Below are positions 55,688 to 64,000 of a DNA stretch of 64,000 nt, piece by piece. The position numbers and the translations under genes were made by a program. Location: the NCBI RefSeq assembly GCF_010820665.1, contig NZ_JAAIKC010000005.1, positions 1-64,000 on the forward strand, given 5' to 3'. The notes under the pieces were generated by a model. That model did not search any database, was not told the DNA's origin, and saw only the letters and a program-made list of their open reading frames with translations. This DNA comes from Paenibacillus sp. SYP-B3998 (GTDB lineage: Bacteria > Bacillota > Bacilli > Paenibacillales > NBRC-103111). Each line of letters begins with the position of its first letter. Position 1 is the first letter of the stretch.

Positions 55688-58600
55688 ATGAAATTAAAAA
55701 ATCGAAGAATGTTATCTGTTCTAATAGCAATTGTTATGGTATTGACGATGATGCCTTTTCATCCGTTAGAAGTAAAAGCCGCTGCAACATCTACAATTGA
55801 TCTTGGTACTCCTGTTAGTGTAACCGAAACCACCTATCAGCTATCCAATGCTACATTTGGAAGATCAGGTGTCGTGAATGGAGCAGGCGGATACTTTACT
55901 GTGACAGTAAATAATGGCTCTATTGCTGTTGGAGCTATTCCAAGTGGTATCACCGAGTTGATTAATGGCATAAAAATCAGTGGCATTGTGACTGATCAAT
56001 CTACATCTGTAAATAGAGTATTCAATTTTTTAAATGGTAATACTTATGAAGATATTCTGGCTGTTATTCAAAATTTAACATTTACAAAAGCTGTGGGGCA
56101 AACCCAAAGTGTAACAGTAAATGTAGCGCCAGGGGCACCATTGACCGATGGGAAAACATCTGTGCGTACCTACAATGGGCGCCATTTTGTATATGTGCAA
56201 AGACAGGCTACTACCATGACTTTTAAAGATGCTGTGACGATTGCAACGAACAATAGCGGACATCTTGTAGAGCCAAAATCAAATAATCCTCAAGAAATTT
56301 TTGCGATTGCTAGTATGTTTAAAGAATTGAAAAGTGCCTTTAGGGGAAATTGGAGCTTTTTAACCTTTATAGGTACTACTAAAACTACAGCACCTAATTG
56401 GAACACTTCTAGTTATAGCGCTACAAGGTATGTATCTAACGGTCAGTTAACAGGTCTTGATACATCGAAAGAGTTTGTGGCTAATGGAGCATATGACCAT
56501 CTTACACTTCTGCTAGACACGACTAGTAATAAAATAGGTTACTTAGCTGTAAATAATACACACGGCAGCAGCAGCGGATATTTTGATCCGGGAGTTATTG
56601 TCGAGTATAATTCCGGTGTCATTAGCAACAATATCACTGCCACAAAATATATTGGGATTTCAGAGATGAAAGGCAGCGTGGGAATCAGCGGTGTTGCCAA
56701 AGTTGGTGAAACGTTGACTGCGGACTTATCGGGAATCACTTATTCGCCTGACACGTCTGGCAATGTGCCGACTTACCAATGGTACCGGAACGGAGTCGCC
56801 ATCACGAATGCGACGGGTTCAAGCTACACGTTAACCGCTGACGACCTCGGCGCAGCCATCACCGTTGTGGTAACCGCTGACAATACGCATGCGACAGGGA
56901 ACGTGACGAGCGCGGCAACGGGGGCGGTAACGGCAGCGGACGGCGCCGAGGCTCCGGCAGCACCGGTAGAAGTAAGCAAAACAACAACGAGCATTACGCT
57001 GCAAGCCGTCACCGGTCAGGAATACAGCATAGACGGCGGCGTGACGTGGCAGGATAGTTCGACGTTCGCCGGACTGATGCCAGGGACGAACTATACGATT
57101 GTAACCCGTGTGAAAGCGACAGCGACGCAGTTGGCGTCTGCTATCAGCACAGGAACAGTGATTCGTACAGTGGCTAACAACGCGGGCTTGAAAGATTTGA
57201 CGCTGTCGAGCGGCACGTTAAGCCCGGCATTTGCGGCAGACACCACAAAATATACGACAAGTGTGCCGAACAGCGTGAGCGACACGACAGTGACGGCAAC
57301 GGTATATGATGCTGTTTATTCTACGGTGACGGCGAGCGTGTACAATAGCGAAGGAACGTTGGTAAAAGGTCCGATTAACTTGACAAGTGGCGTCGCTTCC
57401 GATTCGCTGCTGCTAAGCGTAGGCATCAACACGATCAAGGTGGTCGTGACGGCGCAGGACGGTACGACGCAAACGTACATCGTAACGGTGACGCGCTCCC
57501 CTCGTAGTGCCTCCGGCACGAATGGAAGTCCTACACCTGCACCTACATCTGCTCCTGCTCCGGCATCGGGCGTGAAAACAACCGTAAACAATGAGGACAG
57601 TGGCTTCGCTACTGGCACAACGGCAAACAACGTAACGACCGTTGTGATGGATCAAGATAAACTATCGGCTCATCTCTCCAAAGGCAACGGACAGCAATTG
57701 AATGTGCTTGTGCCTGGCGACGGTGACATCAAGGTTGTAGGTTTGACCGCAGCAACCCTGAAGCAGTTGTCCGATACCGGCTCCACGCTGAAAATCGAGA
57801 ACCTGCTTGCTATTTATCCGATTCCAAGCACACAACTGGATCTGGGTTCAATCACCAAACAATGGAACGGCGCGCCGCTTGGCGAAATTGCAGTCGATAT
57901 TGATATCAAGAGATCGTCTGACGCATTAAAAGCCGCAGCAAAAGATCAGGTGACCAAAGGTGGCTACGATCTGCTCGTCAATCCGGTCGATCTATCGCTT
58001 AACTTCACGTACCACAACCAAACCGTTAAGCCGGATCAATTGAAGGGCTACGCGCCGCGCTATATCGCATTGCCTGAAGGCATTGATCCGAACAAAATTA
58101 CGACCGGCGTCATTGTTAATCCGGACGGTACCGTGTTCCATGTGCCGACAGTCGTAACGAAAATCAACAACCGTTACTTTGCAATGATCAACGACCTACG
58201 CAGCCAGGGCAGCTACTCAGTCATCTGGAATCCGCAAAATTTCGATGACGTGAAGAGCCACTGGGCACAAGCGAGCATCAACAATATTGCAGCCAGACTG
58301 CAGCTTGCAGGTACAGGCAACAATACCTTCTCCCCGAATCGCAGTATTGACCGTTCGGAATTTGCCACGATTGTGGCAAGCGGACTGGGCTTAATGCGCC
58401 AAGGTGTATCTGGCACGCCGTATAACGACGTAGCACCGTCGAGTTGGTATCACGATGCCGTAAAGATTGCCAACGAATTTGGCATTATCAAAGGCTTTGA
58501 AGACGGTGGTTTCCACGGCAGCGAACGGATTACAAGAGAGCAAGGCATCGCCATGATCGCCCGCTCCCTTCATGTCGTTCAGCCGCAAGAGGCGCTGAGC

Positions 58601-58807
58601 GCATTGGAAATCAATCAGATTCTGGCTCCTTACAGCGATATGGATCAAATCTCCGGGTATGCCCGGGAGTCCGCAGCCCAACTGATTAAGGCTGGCATCC
58701 TGCAAGGGATCGGCAAACAGCAGTTGAACCCGAAAGCGGCGATGACGCGCGCGGAAACAGCGGCTATGGTTGAAAGATTGCTGAAATCTACGAAGTTGAT
58801 CGACTAG
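55688..58807 (+). CDS. SLH-domain surface protein with Ig-like and cadherin-like domains
   Basis: 1039-aa secreted protein. The signal peptide is residues 1 to about 32 (hydrophobic core LSVLIAIVMVLTMMP, cleavage near VKA-AATS). An N-terminal beta-rich region of unknown fold runs to about residue 325. An Ig-like repeat follows (VGISGVAKVGETLTADLSG, GNVPTYQWYRNG; about 330-420), then a fibronectin-type stretch and a cadherin-like beta sandwich (GLKDLTLSSGTLSPAF to TYIVTVTR; about 498-605). After a Pro/Ala linker and another globular part, three SLH motifs at about 855-1035 (KSHWAQASINNIA, DRSEFATIVA, TRAETAAMVERLL) bind wall polymers. Codon and base use change sharply near 56690. Confidence 0.9.
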   Translation: MKLKNRRMLSVLIAIVMVLTMMPFHPLEVKAAATSTIDLGTPVSVTETTYQLSNATFGRSGVVNGAGGYFTVTVNNGSIAVGAIPSGITELINGIKISGIVTDQSTSVNRVFNFLNGNTYEDILAVIQNLTFTKAVGQTQSVTVNVAPGAPLTDGKTSVRTYNGRHFVYVQRQATTMTFKDAVTIATNNSGHLVEPKSNNPQEIFAIASMFKELKSAFRGNWSFLTFIGTTKTTAPNWNTSSYSATRYVSNGQLTGLDTSKEFVANGAYDHLTLLLDTTSNKIGYLAVNNTHGSSSGYFDPGVIVEYNSGVISNNITATKYIGISEMKGSVGISGVAKVGETLTADLSGITYSPDTSGNVPTYQWYRNGVAITNATGSSYTLTADDLGAAITVVVTADNTHATGNVTSAATGAVTAADGAEAPAAPVEVSKTTTSITLQAVTGQEYSIDGGVTWQDSSTFAGLMPGTNYTIVTRVKATATQLASAISTGTVIRTVANNAGLKDLTLSSGTLSPAFAADTTKYTTSVPNSVSDTTVTATVYDAVYSTVTASVYNSEGTLVKGPINLTSGVASDSLLLSVGINTIKVVVTAQDGTTQTYIVTVTRSPRSASGTNGSPTPAPTSAPAPASGVKTTVNNEDSGFATGTTANNVTTVVMDQDKLSAHLSKGNGQQLNVLVPGDGDIKVVGLTAATLKQLSDTGSTLKIENLLAIYPIPSTQLDLGSITKQWNGAPLGEIAVDIDIKRSSDALKAAAKDQVTKGGYDLLVNPVDLSLNFTYHNQTVKPDQLKGYAPRYIALPEGIDPNKITTGVIVNPDGTVFHVPTVVTKINNRYFAMINDLRSQGSYSVIWNPQNFDDVKSHWAQASINNIAARLQLAGTGNNTFSPNRSIDRSEFATIVASGLGLMRQGVSGTPYNDVAPSSWYHDAVKIANEFGIIKGFEDGGFHGSERITREQGIAMIARSLHVVQPQEALSALEINQILAPYSDMDQISGYARESAAQLIKAGILQGIGKQQLNPKAAMTRAETAAMVERLLKSTKLID

Positions 58808-58819
58808 TATTAATGATTA

Positions 58820-58848
58820 AGAGGGGGCTAACTGCTTCCTCTTTTTTT
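58820..58848 (+). terminator. Intrinsic terminator after the SLH-protein gene
   Basis: AGAGG (58820-58824) and CCTCT (58838-58842) with an inner GC pairing are followed by seven T. Confidence 0.6.
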
Positions 58849-58924
58849 GTCCCTCACAACACTGGCTAATATGCCTAATCACCCGATTTATGGAACAAGG
58901 GATTCCCGCTGTTATTGTCGAAGT

Positions 58925-59008
58925 ATGAAAGCTACCGGACTGGGCCTTAGCATTTTCAAGCAATTGGCAGAACTGAACGGCGAAACGTTGGGAGTGAGCC
59001 CTGTATGA
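58925..59008 (+). pseudogene. Histidine-kinase ATPase remnant
   Basis: 27 codons reading ATGLGLSIFKQLAELNGETL, the G2-box end of a HATPase domain. It is very similar to residues of the intact kinase downstream (LGLGISKQLVELHGETLEV). It has no upstream kinase sequence in frame, and its stop overlaps the start codon of the next gene (ATGA). It is probably the 3' scrap of a lost paralogous kinase. Confidence 0.6.
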
Positions 59009-62000
59009 TTTGGATAAAAAACAAAACCGCCCTGAAATATGCTGTGACGTTCATCCTGTTTCTCTCCATACTTCTCGGCGTCCGGTGGCTTTGGTCCGGG
59101 ATATTTCTTACGCCTGAACATCCTCGTGCTGTTCAAGGCGTGCTCGATCTGCGCGGCTGGGACTTCGCGAACTCCCGCTCCATTACGCTGAATGGCGAGT
59201 GGGATTTTTATCCGGAAGCATTCGTCACGTATAAAAGCAAGGATTGGAAATTACTGGATAAACGTTATATTCAGGTTCCGGGAGATTGGCGAAGTGCTTT
59301 GCCGGCAGAGTCAAAGTCGTCGTTCGGATACGGGACGTACCGACTACGCATTCTGGTCGATCCTTTACCGCAACAGTCGTTCGAATTCTGGATTCAGGAA
59401 ATTCAAGCCTCTTCAGTTGTTGAATTCAACGGTCAGATAGCAGGAGTCGGCCAACCGACGGAGCAAGCGAATACGTATAAACCCCGCCGGATTTCTTATA
59501 CCCCGCTTTATAAGGCAAACGGAGTGAATGAGATCGAGCTGCTCGTACGCGTGGCCAATTTTGATAATCCGCTTAATGGCGGCATTGTTAGAGCCATCCG
59601 CTTCGGGTCGGATACGGCCATCAATACTGAACGATGGATCTCCATTGGCTTTCAGATTGTGACCTTCGTGATACTGATGTTTCTTGGCTTGTACGCCGTG
59701 ATGTTATACTTGTTCAGTCGGCAAAAAGGGTTGCTTGCCTTTTTGATGCTGCTTTTGACCGCCGGGCTTACGATTGTGTCTGATAACGACAGCCTGCTGC
59801 TGGTATGCATGCCTTTCATCAACTATGCATGGGCACTGAAAATCAAAATACTCTCGTACTCGTTGCTTCCCTTTTTCTTCCTGCTGATTGCCGGAATATT
59901 TGCCAAGATCCGAACAAACACGGTGTTGTTCCGTACGTACGCCATTACTCTGGCTTTATATTCAGGATTTGTATTGGTCATGCCGCCTCCGCTCATTTAC
60001 TATATAATCGAGTTTAAATTATTCAGACTGCTTTATTGGTTCCCAATGGCTTGGGTTATCTATCTGATTGGCAAACTGATAGCCAGAAATCAGCCCGGTG
60101 CCACCTTCCTGCTGCTTGCCACCATGAGCATATTATCCAGCTCCGCATGGGGACTGATTAATGCCCACTTGGAAGTAATAAACATTTACTTTCCGTTTGA
60201 CGTGCTGGTGGCCATCATCAGTTTTTCCGCTTACTGGTTTAAGCAGTACTTCCGCAATTCCCAAGAAAACGCCAAACTAAACGAGCAGTTAAGAATGGCA
60301 GACAAGCAGAAGGACGATTTTCTGGCGAACACATCCCATGAATTGCGAAATCCGCTGCATGGGATGCTGAATATGGCGCAAACCGTCCTTGACAGCGAAA
60401 AACATTCGTTGAGCGCCAAGAGCGTCCAAAATTTGGAGTTGGTGATGACGGTCGGTCGGCGCATGTCGTTTATGTTAAATGACCTGCTTGATTTGACTCG
60501 TCTCAAGGAGGGTAACGTCCGCCTGCACGTGCAGAGCGTTCAGGTGCAGGCGGTCGCTTCCGGCGTATTCGACATGCTTCGCTTCATGACCGTTAGTAAA
60601 CCGATCGGGCTGGTCAATGAGATTCCGAACGAGTTTCCTCCTGTGATGGCCGACGAAAACCGACTCATTCAAATTTTGTTTAATCTCGTTCACAATGCAA
60701 TCAAATTTACCAACGAAGGAACTGTCACCATCCGGGTGGTTGCACAAGATGGGAAGGCGTACATTAGCGTTGCGGATACGGGCGTCGGCATGGACGAGGA
60801 GACGCTGCAAAGAATCTTTAACCCTTACGAGCAAGGCGACTCCGGCATGACGGCGGCGCCCGGGGGCGGCATCGGACTGGGCCTCGGCATTAGCAAGCAG
60901 TTAGTGGAGCTGCACGGCGAAACGTTGGAAGTGATATCTGCCTCTGGCCAAGGTTCGGCATTCACCTTTGCTTTGGCGCTGTCCGATTCGCCCGTTCAAC
61001 GGGAAGCGGATTTTGCAGCAGGCCTGCCGCCTGTCTATGCAGAAACCGCCGCCGCTGCCGACTCGAACATCCGTTACGGTACGGATGACGATTCTGCCGT
61101 TGTGGAGAGATCGGTGCGTCCTTCGGTATTGGCTGTGGACGATGATCCACTCAACTTGAGAATACTGGAGAACATTCTGGCTGGGGAATCTTTCGACATC
61201 ATTGCGGTTACGAGCGGCAATGATGCCTTGTCTCATCTGAACACGAGAGTATGGGATCTTGTTATTGCTGACGTCATGATGCCTCACATGTCGGGGTATG
61301 AGTTAACGAGAGCTATTCGTGAGCGCTATTCGAGCTCGGAACTGCCCATTCTGCTTCTGACCGCGCGCAACAAGCCTGAGGATATCGCCGCCGGTTTTTT
61401 GGCTGGGGCTAACGATTACATTGTGAAGCCTGCGGATGCGATGGAGTTAAAGGTTCGGGTGCGGGCATTAACGGATCTGAACCGTTCCGTGCGCGAACGC
61501 CTGCGTATGGAAGCGGCATGGCTGCAGGCGCAAATACAACCGCACTTTTTATTCAACGCCCTTAATGCGATAGCTGCGCTTAGCGACATCAATCTGAACA
61601 GAATGCGCCTACTGCTCGACGAGTTCGGCAATTATCTACGGGCCAGCTTCAACTTTCAAAATTCCGAGCTGCTTGTTCCGCTTGGACAGGAGCTTGCTCT
61701 CGTACGTTCTTATTTATATATCGAGAATGAACGTTTCGAAGGCAGGCTGAATACGGTTTGGGAAGTCGAAGCGAACATGGAGCTAAGGCTTCCCCCGCTT
61801 TCCATTCAACCGCTTGTCGAAAACGCAGTGCGGCACGGCATCATGAGTCGTTCGTCGGGCGGAATGATTCATATTCATATCGCCGAATATGAGGATCGTA
61901 CAGAAGTAACCGTTGCCGATAACGGCGTGGGGATGGATACAAAAACATGGCAACATCTATTCGACAAACGTTCGAACCAAAGGCAGGGAGTCGGTTTGTT

Positions 62001-62121
62001 CAATATTAATCAACGGTTGAAACAATTATATGGGAAGGGGCTACACATTCAGAGTGATCCGGGTCAAGGGACGATAGTCGTCTTTGCCGTACCGAATAAT
62101 GCGGTGAACCGCCTGATTTAG
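59005..62121 (+). CDS. 7TM-DISM hybrid sensor histidine kinase with two kinase cores
   Basis: 1038-aa membrane sensor. One N-terminal membrane helix is followed by an extracellular galactose-binding-like DISM domain (about 40-205, LNGEWDFYPEAF and GYGTYRLRILVD). Seven membrane helices (about 213-420) lead to HisKA with H445 in SHELRNPLHG and HATPase with DTGVGMD and GIGLGLGISKQ. A receiver has D756 in VIADVMMPHMSG. A LytS-type His-kinase domain has H847 in QIQPHFLFNALN, and a second HATPase (NGVGMD) closes the protein. Carrying both a HisKA and a LytS-type kinase is characteristic of a Paenibacillus-type group. The likely cognate regulator is the SARP-like protein at 54030. The ligand is probably a carbohydrate. 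Confidence 0.92.
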   Translation: MIWIKNKTALKYAVTFILFLSILLGVRWLWSGIFLTPEHPRAVQGVLDLRGWDFANSRSITLNGEWDFYPEAFVTYKSKDWKLLDKRYIQVPGDWRSALPAESKSSFGYGTYRLRILVDPLPQQSFEFWIQEIQASSVVEFNGQIAGVGQPTEQANTYKPRRISYTPLYKANGVNEIELLVRVANFDNPLNGGIVRAIRFGSDTAINTERWISIGFQIVTFVILMFLGLYAVMLYLFSRQKGLLAFLMLLLTAGLTIVSDNDSLLLVCMPFINYAWALKIKILSYSLLPFFFLLIAGIFAKIRTNTVLFRTYAITLALYSGFVLVMPPPLIYYIIEFKLFRLLYWFPMAWVIYLIGKLIARNQPGATFLLLATMSILSSSAWGLINAHLEVINIYFPFDVLVAIISFSAYWFKQYFRNSQENAKLNEQLRMADKQKDDFLANTSHELRNPLHGMLNMAQTVLDSEKHSLSAKSVQNLELVMTVGRRMSFMLNDLLDLTRLKEGNVRLHVQSVQVQAVASGVFDMLRFMTVSKPIGLVNEIPNEFPPVMADENRLIQILFNLVHNAIKFTNEGTVTIRVVAQDGKAYISVADTGVGMDEETLQRIFNPYEQGDSGMTAAPGGGIGLGLGISKQLVELHGETLEVISASGQGSAFTFALALSDSPVQREADFAAGLPPVYAETAAAADSNIRYGTDDDSAVVERSVRPSVLAVDDDPLNLRILENILAGESFDIIAVTSGNDALSHLNTRVWDLVIADVMMPHMSGYELTRAIRERYSSSELPILLLTARNKPEDIAAGFLAGANDYIVKPADAMELKVRVRALTDLNRSVRERLRMEAAWLQAQIQPHFLFNALNAIAALSDINLNRMRLLLDEFGNYLRASFNFQNSELLVPLGQELALVRSYLYIENERFEGRLNTVWEVEANMELRLPPLSIQPLVENAVRHGIMSRSSGGMIHIHIAEYEDRTEVTVADNGVGMDTKTWQHLFDKRSNQRQGVGLFNINQRLKQLYGKGLHIQSDPGQGTIVVFAVPNNAVNRLI

Positions 62122-62500
62122 CGGCTCGCCGGTGCGCATCGGCAAAAAAGACGGCAGCAAAATTGCACGGCTGTACTACCCCTGCAGCAATTTCCGCAAC
62201 AAGGGCAGCAATGTGTGCGGTGCCAACAGCATTCGCAACAGGATGCCGAAGAGTACGTGATAAGGCGGGTCAAGGAAGTCCTCTCGTATTCACAATCCTT
62301 ATAGCGTCCTTTAAAGCATATACGTTCGCAAAACGAAGCGGATCAAGCCGCTCCAGCAAGAACTCGATTCCATTACGGCAAGGATCGCCCAACTTGAGGA
62401 GAAGCGGCAGCGATACTCCGAACTGTACGAGCAGCGTAAGACGCTCATGCATTGGACGGGTGGTATGCTGAAACAACATGAGCAATCAAAAGATACATAA
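62118..62500 (+). pseudogene. Large serine recombinase, decayed 3' part
   Basis: Pieces in shifted frames read as the second half of a large serine recombinase. The zinc-ribbon piece is KKDGSKIARLYYPCSNFRNK plus GSNVCGANSIR. After a frameshift comes QDAEEYVIRRVKEVLSYS. After another comes the coiled coil KPLQQELDSITARIAQLEEK and a short tail ending at 62500. The catalytic N-terminal domain is absent. It is the right-hand counterpart of the recombinase scraps beside rlmH. Confidence 0.75.
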
Positions 62501-62861
62501 TGTTAAAGTGGAATGAGAGAATTTAGGAATACCGATATTGAACTAACGGCATAGAGTAGTTAGGTCCAACGAGTTATCAGAAATGAACCAGACAAGTATA
62601 TTTATGACAATGCGAATTTTTATAAAAGAGGATTTTCTCTATGTAAGTATCTTACTATTGATAAGATATCCATGATAAAGTTGACTTTTAAGGTATTTTT
62701 ATATTAAGTAAGGCTCTGTTGATCCGAAGGCTTGCGTTCCTACGTAGGACTTCTTTTAGGTGAGATGGGGCTATTTTATTATCTGCTGGGGGCTATTTCA
62801 CTATTGAGTAGTCCCTTTATTTCAATGTTATTGTAAACATAAAACTGGATATATGTGGTAG
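62501..62861. other. Intergenic region with an imperfect copy of the rlmH end sequence
   Basis: No gene. GAGTTATCAGAAATGA at 62571-62586 resembles the rlmH 3' end (GAGCCTTATCATAAGTAA) with a 2-nt gap and three changes, and even more the TTATCATAAATGA variants seen at staphylococcal SCC ends. A perfect 12-bp palindrome TCCTACGTAGGA lies at 62738-62749. TTGACT near 62691 could be part of a promoter. Confidence 0.35.
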
Positions 62862-63488
62862 TGCGGAGAGTTTGCGATCCAGTCGGCAATTAAATCTATT
62901 GTCGGAACAGTTGCCTTGATTGTTTTGTTAATATTTCTAGGAAATGTTCTCCTTCCGATTAAACTGTCCTCCTATTTTGGAAGCTACTACTGGATTATCG
63001 TAATTTATCTTATGTATTCTTGGTATAGGAACTACAAAAGTTTAAAGAACTATCTCGATGATGGGGGACACATTCAGAAAGTTAAAGAGTACTATAGATT
63101 CCCGATTGCAGAGTTTAAAGAGAGCATTAGAAGGATAGAGGCTTTCAAAGTAATAGTAGAAAAGAGACTTGATATCGCCAAGCTTTTTTCACCAATCCCA
63201 CTATTAATATATGGCGTTGGTATATACGTCGATGATTAGCCATTTTTGAAGAAATCAACCACTATATTAACGTATACTTTCAACTTTAAAGACGCACTGA
63301 TTTATGGCGGATTTGGATTAATGGTTGGATATTCCCTTTGGATTTTTAATCTGCTGGAAAGACATAAGCAGTTCTCAATAAGAGGATGCCGTTATCAAGC
63401 AGAGTTATCCTTTTATGAGGAGTTGTTACTTTCGAAAGAAAAGGATAGAAGGATAGAATATAAAGAAACCATCTCTAGCCTTATATAA
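62862..63488 (+). pseudogene. Membrane protein split by an in-frame TAG
   Basis: One frame is open from 62862 to a TAG at 63237-63239 and then continues in the same frame to 63488. The first part (VALIVLLIFLGNVLLPIKLS) has two membrane segments and a helical, charged stretch; the second (NFKDALIYGGFGLMVGYSLW) has another membrane segment and a charged tail. Joined, they give a protein of roughly 200 aa. No good start is visible: GGAGAG at 62865 has no ATG, GTG or TTG at the right distance, and the first usable codon is TTG at 62916. Family unknown. Confidence 0.55.
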
Positions 63489-63603
63489 CAGGCCAGATAC
63501 CGACCTCTTTTCGTTGCCGAAGCCCCAAACGAGGTGAACCATACCATAAGTGACGGCGAAATTTTTTTTGAATAATTAATCCAATTGTAAGGATGATCTA
63601 CAT

Positions 63604-64000
63604 ATGAAAATTTTATTAGTCGAAGATGATAAGACGATCGCATCGGGTCTGGAATATTCGCTGCAGCAAGATGGTTTTACAACCGTTCTCTGTCATGATG
63701 TCACCTCAGCCAAAAAGGTGCTCGCCGAAGACATCGATCAGTTCGCTTTATGCTTGTTCGATTTACAGCTTCCGGACGGAAGCGGCTATGAATTGTGCAA
63801 GATGTTGAAGGAGCGGCGAGACATTCCGGTCATCTTCTTAACGGTGATCGACGATGAGGTCAATGTCGTGATGGGGCTCGACATGGGAGCCGACGATTAC
63901 ATTACCAAACCTTTTCGAGTTCGTGAGCTGCTGTCCCGAATCAAGTCCGTCTTGCGGAGATACCAGAAGCCGTCCCAAGCCAGAGCGATCATCGACATCG
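63604..64000 (+). CDS. OmpR-family response regulator (partial, runs off the window)
   Basis: The first 132 residues are present. The receiver opens with MKILLVEDDKTIASGLEYSL, with the phospho-acceptor Asp in LFDLQLPDGSGYEL and the conserved Lys in TKPFRVRELLSRIK. The linker to the winged helix begins near the edge. AAGGATG precedes the ATG. Its order after a membrane-protein remnant and its type resemble regulators of cell-envelope stress or peptide-antibiotic resistance, but the partner kinase is outside the window. Confidence 0.92.
   Translation, partial: MKILLVEDDKTIASGLEYSLQQDGFTTVLCHDVTSAKKVLAEDIDQFALCLFDLQLPDGSGYELCKMLKERRDIPVIFLTVIDDEVNVVMGLDMGADDYITKPFRVRELLSRIKSVLRRYQKPSQARAIIDI

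Overview
The window is the chromosomal replication-origin neighbourhood of a low-to-moderate G+C, spore-forming Firmicute. Gene order, protein sequences, a spore-protease gene (yyaC) and the walRKHIJ-htrC cluster point to Paenibacillus or a close relative. The species cannot be fixed from sequence reading alone.

Layout. Positions 1-10389 are transcribed leftwards, away from the origin: a 16S rRNA 5' end with tandem promoters, an HD-GYP phosphodiesterase, and the classic gyrA-gyrB-remB-recF-yaaA-dnaN-dnaA block. oriC is bipartite. One DnaA-box cluster lies upstream of dnaA (10473-10756). The second lies between dnaA and dnaN (8880-8993) and carries an AT-rich unwinding stretch plus a recognisable DnaA-trio. 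From 10887 transcription runs rightwards: rpmH-rnpA-yidC-jag, mnmE-mnmG-rsmG, noc, parA-parB with two perfect parS sites, a cysteine-desulfurase-like gene, small conserved genes, mscS, tRNA-Ser(CGA), rpsF-ssb-rpsR, yybS-gdpP-rplI-dnaB, purA, an M23 endopeptidase, walRKHIJ, htrC and rlmH. purA is preceded by a PurR-type operator and a 330-nt structured leader.

Accessory region. Immediately after the rlmH stop codon (46490) conserved synteny ends and a mosaic of about 16 kb begins. It opens with a decayed 5' fragment of a large serine recombinase abutting the rlmH 3' end. That 3' end matches the attachment-site sequence used by staphylococcal SCC elements. The mosaic then holds a membrane protein, a recombinase C-terminal fragment, an ABC-F ATPase, an IS110 remnant, an orphan half T-box with an apparent tryptophan specifier, a DUF6138-like gene, a 5'-truncated IetS-like antiphage subtilisin, a nitroreductase scrap, a response regulator with a SARP-like output region, a chimeric SLH surface protein, a very large hybrid sensor kinase, and a third serine-recombinase remnant at 62118-62500. 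An imperfect copy of the rlmH end sequence lies just beyond it. The best reading is an old, eroded, SCC-like integration hotspot at rlmH.

The window ends with a membrane-protein gene split by an in-frame TAG and the start of an OmpR-type response regulator that runs off the edge. How the genes work together: the left and centre handle origin firing (DnaA, DnaN, DnaB), DNA topology (GyrAB), segregation (ParABS, Noc), ribosome and tRNA maturation, cell-wall homeostasis (WalRK and partners) and c-di-AMP turnover (GdpP). The right part is horizontally acquired or rearranged material.
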